The notes: generated from the letters alone by a model not told the origin. Counted from the first letter of the stretch, positions 19,975-34,700 are shown. The stretch is DNA of 45,689 nucleotides from Nemertoderma westbladi (GCA_032718475.1 JAUCBJ010001333.1:1-45689); one strand, 5' to 3'. Numbers and translations: made by a program.

Positions 19975-20640
19975 GGTTTCAGTTTATACAAAGTTTGCTA
20001 ATAATCAATGAATAATCAATACTTATATAGTATTCTATAATAATTAAATATTTAATATTTTTTCTGGATGAATGAAAAAAAAAAAAAAAAAAATTAAATT
20101 TACCGTTTAATATTGTATTTTTATTATTTATTACAACTTCTATATGGTAATCCTTAAAAATGTGTTAAAAATTCGTCCAATTTCTTTCTCAAAAAATAAT
20201 AAATAAGTAATTGGAAAGTTTTTAACGAAATAAAGTTTATTTTTACAGTAATAAACTTTAACAAAATAAATACCGGTTTGGTTAAAGTATACTAATAGGA
20301 CGGTGGAATTTAAATCCTGTTTTAATATAATTATTTGAAACTAATATCCAGTTAATACTTCATTAACACAATTATTATATTAAATCTGCAATAATAAATG
20401 ATAATTTATTGTATTTCCCCTCACGTGTGGAACCTATGTTTCCGTTATCTCTCACGATTAGGTGGTTTTTTAGTCTTAACAAATAAACTGTAATCAGTTG
20501 TAGGTTTGTATTACTCATATTGGTGCATTTATTATCGACACAAGATATGCTATGTACAAACCAACCTGGCCATCATGTGTTACACGGGGTTCTGTCTAAA
20601 ATATGTGGGATTGTTATGAACTGCAAACATACGTGCTGTA
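19975..20640. other. Upstream region of the synaptotagmin-like gene
   Basis: AT-rich, with a 19-nt A run at 20,075-20,093. I see no clear TATA box or CpG-rich promoter. The gene's promoter should lie here if the ATG at 19,974 is used. Confidence 0.4.
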
Positions 20641-20644
20641 ATAA

Positions 20645-21256
20645 CTATTTACATACTTGTGTGTAAAGTAGCACTTTACAGTGTGATGATCCGAGTGGCT
20701 TGTTACACGAACGAACGTAGTGATTGAGTGAAAATAAAGCCACGATGATCAGAACACTGTAAAGTACTTTGCAACAAGTATGTAGTATTATTCCAAAATT
20801 ATAACATTACGAAATGATTGTATATATATTATAAGTGATAGAAACTGCACAAATTATATTAGTTGCTGTATAAATAAATGTAAAAATGACATAAATTATG
20901 TTATAAATAAGTTAGCTTATATCTATGGTGGCGTTTGGAGCCATGTTATAATAATATAGCTAGGCCCTACTGGTTATTAATAGCTATACCCCGCCTACCG
21001 GTAGGTAATGCAGTAGGCCTATCTGGCTGTCAGGCAATTAATAATTAATACCTACTATTGTTTATGCCGTAACCATGACTGCGTGACTTTACAGCACGCT
21101 GCCAGGACATTACATAAATAAAAATACACCAATACAATAGTAAATGTACAGGCCAATATAATGCTGAGATGTCCTCTAAAGTTGTAAAGTGCTAAATAAC
21201 AACTCGCTGTTAATAGTAACGGCGTTGAGTAATGTTACAATTTTGGAATAAAGTTA
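20645..21256. mobile_element. Nested inverted repeats, MITE-like
   Basis: An inner pair: ACATACTTGTGTGTAAAGTA with CACTTTACAGTGT (20,652-20,685) is complementary to 20,753-20,786 and forms a hairpin with a ~70-nt loop. A second pair: TATTCCAAAATTATAACATT (20,790-20,812) is complementary to ATGTTACAATTTTGGAATAA (21,231-21,252), bounding a ~460-bp block. No coding capacity and no clear target-site duplication. Confidence 0.6.
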
Positions 21257-22060
21257 TTTACTGTCTTCTGACACTCGTAACTTTATTTGATAAACTACTA
21301 ACTACTTTATTTAGTCTTTGAAAAAACAACTCTGATCATCAAACTTAAACTTTACACCGAAGTGTTACTTTATCTCGAAATAGTAAAAGCATTTTTTTCT
21401 CAGCCATCGGCCTCGAAAAATTTATACATTTTCTTTTCCTAAAAAATGCGGTTTATAAAGTCGGACAAAAAATGTTACTTTCATTTTGTAAAAGAAATCG
21501 TTATTATTATATGAATTGAAGGAGTGTAAATCAAAAAAGTAGACAATGCACTGAAAAGTTATTAGTGTCTGCGCGGCTTACCCCAAAACTGAATTCAACA
21601 TTAATACATTTTAAAGAACCTTTAGATTATTTCCCATTGTGTAAGGCAGTATCAGGAGTTGAACACCGAACACTAACTAACTACACAGCCAACTAAACAG
21701 TATGATACTAGTACTGGTCCACAGTATATAATACCACAGCAGCACTGGCGAGAAAACCAGTGTGTCTTCCGTTCAATAATATTGTTACAATGGTAGAATT
21801 ATTCCAGGGATCGTCCAGGTTCACCATGCATGATAATGTTTTTTCATTGATTTTCTATTAAAACATCTTAAAGAATTCTTCATATACCATGTTAACGATC
21901 GATATAGGGAAGATCTATTCCATCAAGGGGTATGATGACTTGAGTAGTATTGTTAAAGTTGAGTTTATTCATTAAAATATTATTTGGAAACAAATTGTGT
22001 TTCAATGCAAAAAAACATCAGAGGCAATACATTTTTAGTTAGGTTTTGGTTTTATAAGGC
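21257..22060. other. AT-rich intronic stretch, nothing recognised
   Basis: No gene, exon or repeat family seen. Confidence 0.5.
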
Positions 22061-22065
22061 CTCAT

Positions 22066-22142
22066 TCGGCGCAGTGCCGAAGTGGGTAGAGCGTTGGACT
22101 TGGAATCTTTAGGTACTGAGTTCAATCCCGCTTCAGCGCTTG
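22066..22142 (+). other. tRNA-like sequence, probably SINE head or tRNA pseudogene
   Basis: An A-box-like GTGGGTAGAGCGTTGG and a B box GAGTTCAATCCC are correctly spaced (about 30 nt). The acceptor arms do not pair cleanly by eye, so I do not call a functional tRNA. Confidence 0.5.
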
Positions 22143-22449
22143 TTTCTTAGGAAAATCTTTTCGTATAAAATAATATATTCTGATCTATTTTTTATTTGTA
22201 TTTTTTACATTTAATTTTTACTAATTTTTTGTTCTATTCCGTATAATGAATATCGTGGTATTGTAAGATATACACACATAAGGGAATATACACATCACCT
22301 ATACAAGGTTTAATAATAATCCTAACCGTACGAACGACAAACGTCAGATACTGTGTAAATTACAGGTACCTGTAGTGTTAACACCGGTACTACCTGCAGT
22401 AAATCATTGAAAAATTGTTGCTAGGATAATTAAATAGCGGCATATTTAA

Positions 22450-22474
22450 GGGGGGGGGGGGGGGGGGGGGGGGG
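22450..22474 (+). repeat. 25-nt G homopolymer
   Basis: An uninterrupted G run followed by TGGGGGTGG. It can form G-quadruplexes and is prone to length error in sequencing. Confidence 0.9.
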
Positions 22475-22559
22475 TGGGGGTGGCGCTACTTCAATAATTT
22501 TTTGCAAAATTTTTTTATTTCATCTAGAGCAGATTTTTATCAAGAATCCAAATTTGAAA

Positions 22560-22925
22560 ACCGTTTAGCAAGATCTGTCTTACTTCTCGAGATATGGCTG
22601 TCTGTCCGTTTTACTGTCGGTTTGTCCGTCAGTATGTCTTATTGTCTATCCGTCAATAAATGCGAAATTAATTCTGCGACCAGGAAAACCCCTACAGCTA
22701 AACTTTTAGCTCAATGGTGTGCCTTTTTCTTATATTTGACAGACAGATAGTCGGATAGTCAGACAGACCGACAGAGAGACATACAGACAAACTAGATTTC
22801 ATTAAAAGTGAAAACAGACCTCAGAAATGCTAACAGCGACCAGGAAAACCTCCATAGCAAAAATCTTAGCATGAGTTTGTGCTTTCTTGTTGCTAGATAT
22901 ATATTGACAGACATAACAGATAGTT
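22560..22925. repeat. CTGTC-rich inverted simple repeats and an ~85-bp direct repeat
   Basis: Left part: TGTCTGTCCGTTTTACTGTC, then repeated TGTCCGTC. Right part (22,738-22,790): the complementary pattern GACAGACAGATAGTCGGATA, then AGACAGACCGACAG. In addition GCGACCAGGAAAACC plus about 70 nt (22,676-22,750) recurs at 22,835-22,920. Probably a non-autonomous element. Confidence 0.6.
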
Positions 22926-24627
22926 TTTACGCGGGAAGGTTCAAACTTTAAAGGCAATTTATCTCGGAATGGAATTTTTTCATTCCTGCGAAATTAAAAA
23001 TGTTACTCTTCTGCCAACTTTTAATATTTTTTGATGAAATTTGGACACAGTAATCACAAGCTTGGTTTGGTGTCTTCAAACGTATTGGACAGAATCTCAA
23101 AATTTTGATCCTAACTCATTTTACTGGCTTCGAAATATGGAAAATTCTAATTTTTTGAAAAAAAAAATTAAAATAATTAATTAATTTGGTAATAAAATGT
23201 GAAATAATCAATATCATAAAAATTTTACCAATAATTTTATTCAACACTATATCCTAATTATGTATACGAAATAACTAGTTATATAACTAATGTTTGTTCG
23301 AAGAGTGTTTTTTAGTGTTTGCCAGGGGTTACTCGCTTTACTGTATATATTGTTATCGTAATAAATTGATGTTTTTATCCTTTGTTCCAATCAAATTTAC
23401 TTTCAACTACCCCTGGTTGTTGCTAGGGAAATGGTACTTTGTTGCGATGAAAACTTTTTCCCTGTTTAAATTGTTATACTAATCAAGTTATTATCAACGG
23501 GATTGTTTCTTTATGGCGAGTTTAATAATAGATGAGACCAAATTCACCCGGTTGATATTAAAATGTCACCAATGTAGCTAGGGAACTAGTCAATTATTTT
23601 ACTACACAGGGTCAGTTTAATCTACCTACTGTATAGTGACATTTTTCTGCTTTTGTCCTGTAATTAACGACTTATCCGTGTTTTAGTCTTAAGCGACGAT
23701 ACGAAGATGAATTCGGTATAAACTCTTACTACATACAGCACCCTCTACCGCTGTAGAGATAAACATTAAAGTATGATTTGTGAATTCTCTAATTGACGAT
23801 AGATGGCGAGCTATTATCGCCTAGCAACATAATATACAATTTATAATACATATGTATTTCAAACTGTAGGCTTATGTCAATAACCAAACCTAGGCAATGC
23901 ATACTGTAATGTATTAATTAAGATTATAAAATTTTGAAAGAATCAGTTTTTGCACGTTTATTTACCTTTAGGAATAAATTAATAAACGATATGTGCGGAA
24001 TATATAAACGTTTTTATTTTCATTTAATCTGTTAATAATACGTTATTTATTGGGTCTCAACAGTACGTAGTTACCGTTACTGTAAATAGGCCTATACTAT
24101 AAAATGTGATACTGCATCCCATAGCCTAGTCAAAATAGGCCCAGTCCAGTCTTAGATAAATTGCAACACACTGTACTAGTAGTTTTTCGTAGTTTTTCTA
24201 GTTTTAACGGTAGTTGTTATATTTATTAGTTATTTAGGTTATATTTAACACCCTATCCCAAATCACCCCATAATTCGGATTGTAAACACACCATGGCAAC
24301 ATAATAGTCTGACAACGATAATCTATCTTTGACCTAGCCCCCATAGACCCCCCCCCCCCCCACCCCCCCCCTCCCCCCCCTTGACTCACTAGAGAATACG
24401 TTTTTAAACACGGTTACCGGGCAACTGCCATTATTAATTTAAATGGCGCCACTGCTAAAAATCAATGCTTATTGTAAGCATTATTTCAAATTGTATTATA
24501 AAGTAAATTTGAACAATCCGATTGTGGCCTGTTTTGGGAATGTTGTTAATCATAAAATGTTGGCTAATAAAAAGTTATTTCAGTACTGTGAGTGTCTTAC
24601 TTTAAGTCTTATTTGGTTCTATTGAAA
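22926..24627. other. AT-rich intronic stretch with a C-rich run
   Basis: No gene recognised. A C-rich tract lies at 24,348-24,380, interrupted by single A and T bases. Confidence 0.5.
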
Positions 24628-25524
24628 AATATCGTGAGTAAAAGTATCGCGAATTTAAAAAAACATAGCGAGTAAAAATTATGCGAATTCAATAATCGAG
24701 AGCAAAAATATTGCCAGCATATTTTAAGCTGTCTCTCAACCAAATTTATTTTTATTTTCATAATATGTATCAATTGTAAGGAAGGGTCACTTTTTAATCT
24801 TAACAATAAAATGCAAAAAAATAATATATTGTAATAAGTTTTTTTCATTATACAGTAACAATTACATTTTAATTTCTTTCATTATAAATGTTATGTTTGT
24901 TTTGAATATTGAATTAGAACCCCTGGTAATAATCGCTTATGTACTGATATATATCACGACTTGCATATTGAAAACATTCTAAATTTCTACTGGCAATATT
25001 TAACTCGCGATTTTATTTAACTGTGATCATCACCTAAACTAGGCTGGGTGCAATCTTCGTCCAATAAGATTTGTGTTAGTAACCTTTTTAGTACAGTAAT
25101 AAATAAATTGAGGGATAGGAGCAGGTTACAGAGACGACTTTTTCTAACCAAAACAATAATTGTTTATTGGGCGAAGGTTGCTCGCGGGCGAAGATTGCCT
25201 GCGGGCGAAGGTTTCCGCCGGGCGATAGTTACTCATTTTGAGGGCGAAGATTGCTCCGGGCGAAGTTTGCTGCGTACCCCTAAACTATAGATACGACCCG
25301 CCAAGCTGCTGCAAATCCCTTAAATTTAGTTATTTCTCTTAGATAGAACCCCTGAAACAATAGGTCTAGCTCGTCGAAAGTACTTGGCCCTAAATAAAAT
25401 AATGTCCTCTTTCAGATGATACAAATAAAAATGTAATAATAGCTCCAGTAGTTTTTGAGATATTAAGAATTTCTGGCACCCATATTTTTTCCTCACGATA
25501 TTTTTACTCGCGATATTGTTACAC
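24628..25524. mobile_element. Candidate non-autonomous element with TCGCGAGTAAAA ends
   Basis: The left end has imperfect repeats of TATCGCGAATTT and AGCGAGTAAAAATT (24,628-24,720). The right end has the same motif inverted, ATATTTTTACTCGCGATATT (about 25,498-25,518). Inside, at about 25,168-25,275, are about six copies of a ~17-bp motif GGGCGAAGRTTGCTCGC, and one inverted copy (GGTGCAATCTTCGTCC, 25,049) that could pair with them. There is no coding frame. It ends about 180 bp before the HYDIN start codon. Confidence 0.5.
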
Positions 25525-25702
25525 AATTACCACGTATTTCTGTACTGTCGGCATCTTGGTAGGTTATATATTGTCATTAATCAACCTAATTATATTATAA
25601 TCAAATAATATTTATATTCATTTACCGTTATTCTTGATTTATTCATAAATTATATACTTAATGATGGAGTGAAAAACTTGATTTTAAGCACAAAACGTGA
25701 CA

Positions 25703-28700
25703 ATGATTAACGTGCGAGTGAACAGCCCTCCCAGAGGCCCACTCACAGAGAGATCTCAAATTCCTAAACATCCCGCTATACAGGATGGGGTGAGAGCCAA
25801 GAGTGGAAATCCGGCTGGCACACGGATGAAAAGGAATAAGGCCCCGCGCAATCCTAGATTAGTAAACCCCGCGAAGTTGGAAGGTTTATCGGAAGTCAAA
25901 CTCAAACCATCGGTATACATGCAGAGGCAACTAATGACCACTGAACAACTACTCAATTCAACTGTTGAGGTGCAAGTCACTAAAATTATTCAACTCTTGG
26001 ATATTGGTCAAAAATCCTTTCAAAAATTGTGTTCATTACCTCTTGAGAGTTGCCTCTTTCAACCATTCCCGTCTGAGGTGACATTCCAGCACTGCCAACC
26101 TTGTCAACCATACCAGGTCGGGTTGCAGCTACGCAATATGGACCACGTTCCAAGATTAGTTAAAGTCAATTGTGAAGATTCGTCTTATTTCAAGATCGTT
26201 AGACCTCCTCATGCCGGAGATAAGGTAGCTCCAGGAATGGCTGTCACTTATAAAATTGTCTTTATAGGCGATGAATCCAAAGACTACTATTATGAAGTTG
26301 AAGTTTTTACTGAACGTGAACTTTTTATTGTACCAGTTCGAGTAATTGGCCCCCGAGCGATACTAGACTTTCCTGATGATGTTGATATGTTAATGTGCCC
26401 TGTGAAACACACAACAACCAGAACATTGCTGATACGAAACTTGGGAAACAGGGAAGCCAGGTTTAATGTCGAGTCGCATTTACCTTTTCAGGTTGAGCCA
26501 GCCTCTGCTACTCTAGATGTTGGGCACTGTATGCAGGTAAACGTTGCTTTCCATCCTCTCAACACTGGCGAACATACCACTTATATCATTGTCCATTATG
26601 ACACTGGTGAAGATGTATACATGAAGGTTTTTGCTTCAGCCAGTGATGCTAATATCCGCATAGATAAGTCGACAATTCATATGCCTAAAACATATATTGG
26701 TTTGAGAAGTGAAAGATTTTTCAGCATCTCCAATAGAAGTGATATTATTGTAAACTTTCAATGGAAGCGTTATGAAACAGAAGCTGAGGAAGATGCTGAG
26801 ATAAATCAAGTTGTGAGTAGTTTACACAAAGCTTTAAGCAGGGATAATCTTGACTCCGAAAACGAAGAAGACAAGCTTTTTACGGAAAGGCAACGTATAA
26901 AACAATTAACTCCAAGTAAGGATGATTTCGCCTTTCTGGACAATGAGTATTCTATCACTCCTATCAATGGTGAGATATGGCCTGGCCAATCTGCTGAATG
27001 TAGCATTGTATTTCAACCAGAGGTGGTTGTTGAATCAAATCTTGCCGCTTGGTTGGATGTGTCAGGCGTGGAGAAGAGACTAGGTGTCAAGATATATGGT
27101 GAGGGTGTCGGTCCATGGTGTGAGTTGAGTTATGATGAATTGGATGTTGGTTATGTGTTTATGAATTCATCTTCTTCTTATGAGATTATCCTAAAAAATC
27201 GAGGTCAGATAGATGCGTATTATAGAATTCTATCTGACAACTCATTCTGTCAGTTTTCTCCTGAGGAGAATCCAGTTAATGCCGGAGGGTATCAGGCAAT
27301 TCAATTAATGGTTTGCTCTCCAGTAATTGGCGTCTTTAAAGAAGAATTTTTCTTCGAAATAAACGACAGTCCTGACAAACTGAGATTATCTGTTACAGGG
27401 ACAATCGCTGGGCCTACATTTAATTTTGATGTCAGTGAAATCAATTTTGGAAACGTTGCTTTTGGATTTCCACAAACTAAGGTTTTTGAACTTACAAATA
27501 CATCGTATATTCCAATGAATTTTGAGCTAAGAGTCCCTACAGATGGTAGTGATGTTGTGGCTGTTGAAGCAGAAAGTGATGAGGCAGTTTGGAATTATAA
27601 TATAGACCCATTCACTAAACCGAAAGAGTTTACCATTATTCCAGATAGTGGAACTTTAGCCCCAATGGATTCGTGCCCAGTTACTATAACTATGTTGAGC
27701 AATACGGCAAAAAAATATGTGAATGACACACTAGTTGTCAGAATTGTTGATATGGCACAAGACGTTGCCTTGCTGCCTATTAAATGTCGTTGTTATGTCC
27801 CAGAATTATATATTACAAACCCAATTATAGAATATGGGAAATGTTTTATGCATTCTCCAACTGCGGGATTTCTTACCATTACTAACCCAACCGAATTTCC
27901 TGCTAAATACAACTTAATTGAGCAAAGCCATATGGAGTCATCAATGATTCTTTACGAATCTTCCGCCCCAAGTGGTATTATTGCAGCAAATTCCTCCTTT
28001 GATCTTCCAATTACAATTAGAGCACAATTGAAGGACCACCTACAGGTTGGGGCATATTTGTCTACATTTGGTTCACCAGATCGACCAATGCAAGTTATCC
28101 TTAGGGCATTTGGTCTAGGTCCCGTCGTGTTTGTAGCATCAAATGAATTGGATTATGGTACTATTCCTGTGCTCACAGAAGCCATCAAACGAGTAACCCT
28201 TGAGAACGAATCACCCATAGCTGCTACCTATACCTGTTTTTTAATGCAAAGCACAAATTCCGTGTTTTCAGTGTATCCTGCCCAAGGAATATTACATCCC
28301 AAGTCAACCCTGCAGATAAACGTTGTTTGTTTTATTAATGACGACATTAAATGCAAAGATCAATTAAAAATAGTGTTTGTGGATGGGTTAACCCATGTTA
28401 TCCCATTGTATGCAAAAGGAATTGGGACCACTATTGAGATCACCCCGAAGTTAGTCCCTTCTTATGACTTGGGGCCCCAATTCAGTACTTTACCAATTAA
28501 AAATGAACTACTTATAAAGAATTCTGGCAGAAGAGCGCAATGTCTTATATTCAAAACTAAAGGATATTCATTATCTAAGACTTCGCAAGTGACTATGGAC
28601 CCATTTGATATTAAGAAATCTGAAAGTGGTGTTTCTTTATCACCAACATTTGCTATAAACCCATGCCGCATAGAATTACAACCAGGGGAATCGATTACTG

Positions 28701-31700
28701 CTTACCTTGAGGGGTATTGTAAAGAACTAAAGTGCGTCAAGGAAACAATAACCTGTGATACAATTTTTGAAGGTAAAGGGCCCAAAAAAACAATCATGAA
28801 TATAGATGTTTTAGCTGAATTTGTTGAACCATGCGTGCAACTGTCGCATCAGTTTATTAATTTTCGAATTGATTGCTGTTTAGGTGAGGTTCCACAATTG
28901 CAAACAATGTCCCTTGCCATCACTAACATTACCCCACTGCCCCTGCATATGACACTAGATATATGTCATCCATTTTATTTTAAAGTTGATAAGGATTTAG
29001 TGAATATTGTTAATGTTTCTGCTGATCCAGCAAACTTTGCTAGTGTTTGTGTTGCATTTGATTCAGATTATGTTCAGGACAGACATTGTCGAATTGCGAA
29101 AGGTTTGCTAACTATAAAGTACAGAGGTAATCCTACAATTCATACAATTGATGTTACTGGCGAAGTCAATTTTCCTAATATCGAGTTTTCTACAAAAAGT
29201 ATTGATTTTGGTAGCATTCTTAATAATACGGAGTCTACTGCCGTTCTAAGAATGACAAATAATTCTCCTGTAGATGTCAAGTTTGCATGGACGTTTTTAG
29301 ATCCGGTGAAAATTAGTTACTTTCAAAAGCCTCAAAACCTGATGGATACTGATAACATGGATACCATTGACCATGGAGTAAGCAGTGGTGATAATTTTGT
29401 TGATATCGATACTGTGGACAATTGTGATGTAGAACCAGAACTTCAGGTAGAAGAAAATCTTGCAGAAGAAATAAGAGTGTATGGAGGTAATGATGGGGGC
29501 CTTAATTTGGGTATTCCTATTGAGGAAATTGATGATAATTTATCTCAGAATGATAACATAGGTGTGAATTTTGAAGGTGATAATAATACTGGAGAAATTG
29601 CAAATGATTTTCTTGCAAATGATGGCAATTTGTTGAGTACTTCTGAGGAAAGAGAGAGTACAGCAATGCCACATGATAGTGATGAAATTATTGATTCTGA
29701 TCCACAGATAACCAACGTTCTTAATGTTGATGAAGTATTTGATATTTTACCAATGTTTGGTAGATTGGCTCCATCAGAAGCCATGACCTCTGTAGTCACC
29801 TTTTATGGTCACCCAGAAATCCAGGCAGAATCGACAGCTATTTGCAGTGTGGAGGGTGGTCCAGATTATAACATCACTCTATGTGGAACTGCTTCTAGCA
29901 TGGGATTTGAAATTGACCATTTTGAACACGATTTTGGCAAAGTAAGGTTTGATGAACAATGCTCTGCTGAATTTTTGATATTTAATAAAGGTAAAGTACC
30001 ATTACCTTTCAATGTTCTCACTCAAAACTTTGCTGAATCTGGAATAACAAATATTTTACCTAGCGTAGGGATTATTGATGTTGAGGCTAATGAGGTTGTG
30101 ATTAGAATAACACTAATACCTGGAATTCCTGAATACTTTCGCGTTACCATTAAACTTCAAGTTGCCCATTTTGAACCTTGTGAATTAATTATGTTTGGCA
30201 TTGGAACATTTCCTAATATTAAGTTAAACATTCCACGGCAGTATGACAGTGACAATGCAACTCTATGTGAACTGAAAAATAGTATATCTAAGAGATTTGA
30301 AGGTGACAAAGTTGTGAAAAATAGTATTAAAGGAGCTTTAGATAATTTGCTTATGCCAGGGATTAAAGAATCTTGTGTTGTTGAAGATCCCCCATATAGT
30401 TTACATGATGAAGTTGAAAATCTTTTAGTGAAACAATATGCAGAAAATCCAGAACATACTTCCCTCAGTGAAGTTGTATTTCCTGATTATATTATAGAAT
30501 TTGGGTATGTCATACTTGGAGATGTTAAGTCGCAATTAGTTACATTACAAAATGACGGTTATTTACCTGTGTCGTTTTCAACTGATAAATCAGCATTGGA
30601 ATCAAGTGGATTTACTGCCAACATTAGCCGTGTTAAGGGTTTGCCCGGATTCCCATCTTGTGGCACCCATGAATTTATTGTGAAATTTGACCCTCGTTGT
30701 GCTAACCTTCAGGAAGGCTATGTGGAAGTGTCTATGTTGTTTAACCTTACTAATGGCCCCACAATACGATTAATTATGAAAGCAACTGTTACATCCCCAT
30801 GTTTAAGTATAGCACAACCTTACTCAGACTTTGGTTCTGTTCTATGTGGACAGTGTAAAATTGTGACTATGCAGTTATGCAATAATGAATCGGTTGCATG
30901 TGAATGGGAGGTTATCTATCCCCCTGGTCCCCGCATAAAGATTGATAAACATTTACCAATGCACTTGAAACCAAAACAAAAACCGTTTAAGCTTAATATG
31001 AAGACTTTTGAGCTATTGCCAAGTAAAGGAGTTATTTTTCCTGGTGCAAAAATGAATGTGCAAATTAAATTTATGCCAACTGAAGAAAAAGTTTATGATG
31101 TGAAATTACCTATCAGAGTTGATTGCAGTGCCCAGATTGTTGGTATACGACTTAGTGGGACAGGTATTGAACCAAAACTCATATTTTCTTCAACTAATTT
31201 AACATTTGGCCCTGTTCTCCCATTTTCTGAGGGACAATATTTAAGTATTTCTGTCAAAAATCCCACAGCTCATCCAATCGAGTTTTATTCTCTTGAATTT
31301 GATAAGCAGTACTTAGAAGAAGAAAAAATATTGCGAATGATGACTGGTTATGACTCATACAATAACATTATCTTGCCACCACGAGTTCCTGGTGAGTCTT
31401 TGCCATCAGAGCTGTTAGAATTTTTTATGCTATTCAAACAAAAACAAGCAGAACTAAGTAAGGTGCAAGAATGGAAAGATCGCTCTGCCAGTGCACTGGC
31501 AGACAGTTCAGTCCATGATGATAGAACTCTTTCTGCCACATCTAGTAGTAAAAGTTCTAAGGAAATAATGGCACGGGGTTCTGGTAGGAAAATATCTCCT
31601 GCTCCTCCTACTGTCTCATACCCTCAAACTGAACAACAACCTACAACTATAGAAAGAATTGAAGCTTCTGAATTAGAGTATGTTCCTGCAGTACTTGAAG

Positions 31701-34700
31701 AAGATGCTGAGAAGGAAATTCCTGCTGAGGTTGGATATGCAACTCCCTTGTCTGGTGACAAATTACAAAGTCGTGACACAAACACCAAAGAAAATGGTGT
31801 AAGGGCACCTGAGGTTTCTATACCTGGGACTGGCAGAGAAAGTGCTATTGACAAAGTCACAGGCATTGGACAGTTGGAAATGACCCCTGTTTCGGCTTCC
31901 ATTGCCAAATACTTGGGAATTGATTTGTCACCAGAAGGTAAGGCAGCTGAGCTCAGACGAGGCGTAGCCATTATTGTTAATGGAGGCCCACTATCGGGGA
32001 AAACACAAATGTCTGTTGAGCTCGGGAAGCGCTACTCAGCTAATGTTCTTACTATAGATGATATTATTTTAGAAGCCATTATATCTAAATATGAAACTCC
32101 AAGTGGCAGCCAGGCACTTGAAATATGTGCTGCTGCTGCAACACAATATAAGGGAGAACAAGATGCAGAGGCTCTTGCTGATGTAATAAATGACACTGCT
32201 GATATGCATCTTCCAGCAACCAAACAACTTAAAGGTGCAGCTGAGGTCCATTATGAACAGCCATCAAAGCAGCATAAGATGGTTACTGAAATTCAGAATG
32301 TTGAGAAACATAAGGATACATCCCGTATTCAAACACCTGTTGAAGTTCCTCAACTACCACCTTTGCCATTTGGTAAAATAATTGAATTTGATGACCCCAA
32401 AGTCGCTAAAGATGGGCTCCGAACTACCCACCTTCCTGAACATGTAATTGTCCAGATTTTGGCAGAAAGATTTCAGGCAGCTGATTGTTTTAATGGCATT
32501 ATTATTGATGGCCTTAAATCATGGTTTTGTCCTACAATTTCAACGTCGGCTATGTATATTTTAAAAGCATTTAACAATCGAAAATATTTGTATATAGTGT
32601 CTTTGAAAAGGGATTTTGAATCTTTACAGGCTTATGAAAATAACAAAAAACGTGAAGCAGAATTAGCAGATATTGAATATGAAAGACTAACTCGTCAAGC
32701 TATACATGATCTATCTGAAGATTGTTATGATAATCTTACAGATGACCAAAAGTCCATTATAGATAACAAACAACTTGCAATAAACAAAGAAAGATTACGC
32801 CTAGAGCATGAGAAGCTAGAGAGGGAGAAAAAACAAAGAGAATTAGAAGCACTGATTAAAGCTCAAAAACTGGAAGAGGAAAGACTGGCAAAGAAACGAG
32901 GCAAAAAGGTTGCTTTATCTAGTAAGCCTCGTGGTACTGGTGAAGAAGCTATTGCTGAGCAAAGGAAAGGAAAGCATGATGATGATCATGAGAACATTAA
33001 GAGGAAAAAGGGCAACAAAACATTTACAACTGATGTCGTTGAAGAAGTTGAAGAACCGCAGCTTACAGAATCTGAAATACACTTACATCAACTCTATAAG
33101 GAGTTTAATACAGGTTTTAAAGAAATAATGAAAGTTTCTGATCGCTGGAATAGGGTAGAGTTGTCTGTTAACCGACCATTGACTCCAGTCGAGTACAGAC
33201 AGCCGGATGATACTAATAAATTTTCAAAGAAAAAAGGAAAGGTAAAGGGTAAGGCTGTTGAACATGATATTGACAAAGGCAAGGACAGTAAAGAACTTAA
33301 GGATAGTTTGCCAATAGATAATCCAACAGAGACTCCTACAGACGGTGAAAGACCTGATGATGGTGATGGTTTTGTAAACATTGGGATTCCACATATAGTA
33401 GTTAACATGAATAATTCATGTGCAGATATAATTTCTAAATTCTTTGAAACCAATCTGCTGCCTGATTCTGATGAAGTTTTGGAGGGCTTGGGATTAGGTC
33501 CCGATGGCCCACCAGTACCCCCTCCAGCAACTTTCAGTATGGTCCCATTTCCTGTGAAACGTACAATGTCAGACATTGCTGAAAGTAGCAAGTTTACATT
33601 TGTTGCTGCACACAGTAATGATTTAAACATATATCCAGGAGCTAAACAGCCTCCTACTCCAGAACCAGAATTTGAAGAAAATCGTTCAGTAACAGCTACA
33701 CCTCCAAAGTCAAAAGGAAAACGTCAGGAAAAGCGTGCTCACTCTGTGACAAAGGATAAAAAACCACGGCGAAGTTCTTCCATTGTAACCAGTGCTTCTA
33801 AGAAAGAACCCGAGATTGATGAGCCGCCTGTGGAAATACATCAACGTGATATACATGATGGGAAGCCGAAGCCACTTCAATACTACAGGTGGATAGTTAA
33901 TGCTGATTCAGAAATTTCTCTTAAATTGCATTTCTCATCCATTGAAAGAGGCACATTTGATCAAACATATAATTTTGAATTAGTTGGAACAAGACGTAAA
34001 TATCAGTTGCATTCCAGGGGTATTTGTTCATTTCCAAATATCAGCACAGAACCAAGAGTGCTCTACCCTGCAAGGAAAAGAACACAAAAGGAAGGCGATA
34101 TAGTTAAAAAGAAATTTATTGGAGACACAAATACATTTGAGTTTGGGCCCTTAATAATCGGGAAGAGTCGAGATAAGTATATTGATGGTGTATTTCCAGA
34201 AAATGTGGCTAATTTGACAATATTTAACAACTCTCCTCTGCTTTCAGAGATTACATTTTGTTTCAAGAATGACACTAACTCAACAACTTTTATGTTACAT
34301 CCTGTAAGTATGTTAATTCCAAGTAATGAAAGAACGGAATTGAAAGTTTGGGCATATCCAAAAACGGTTGGTAGATTCACAGATGAAATTATAGGCTGCA
34401 TTCGTGATAACCCAGAACCAGTAGTCATTTCGATTTCTTGTGATGGTGTTCAGCCACGATTGGAATTGCCATCCAAGATTATAAACTTTGAAAAAGTTCT
34501 GATCCACAGACGAGAAACCAAGACTCTTATATTTCGGAATGTCACATTATTGCCAGTTGGTTGGAAATTAATTGGAGTGGATCAGATGCGTGATGAGTTT
34601 TCTTTAGATCATGAGCAGGGAGTGGTCGAACCTCTTTCAGATTTTACTCTGAATGCACATTATAGGTCTACCAAACCAGCCATTATAAAACGAAACTTGA

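Noticed and set aside
25697-25702. HYDIN starting at GTG 25,697
   Set aside because: ATG at 25,703 is six bases downstream with A at -3; eukaryotic initiation at GTG is not expected.
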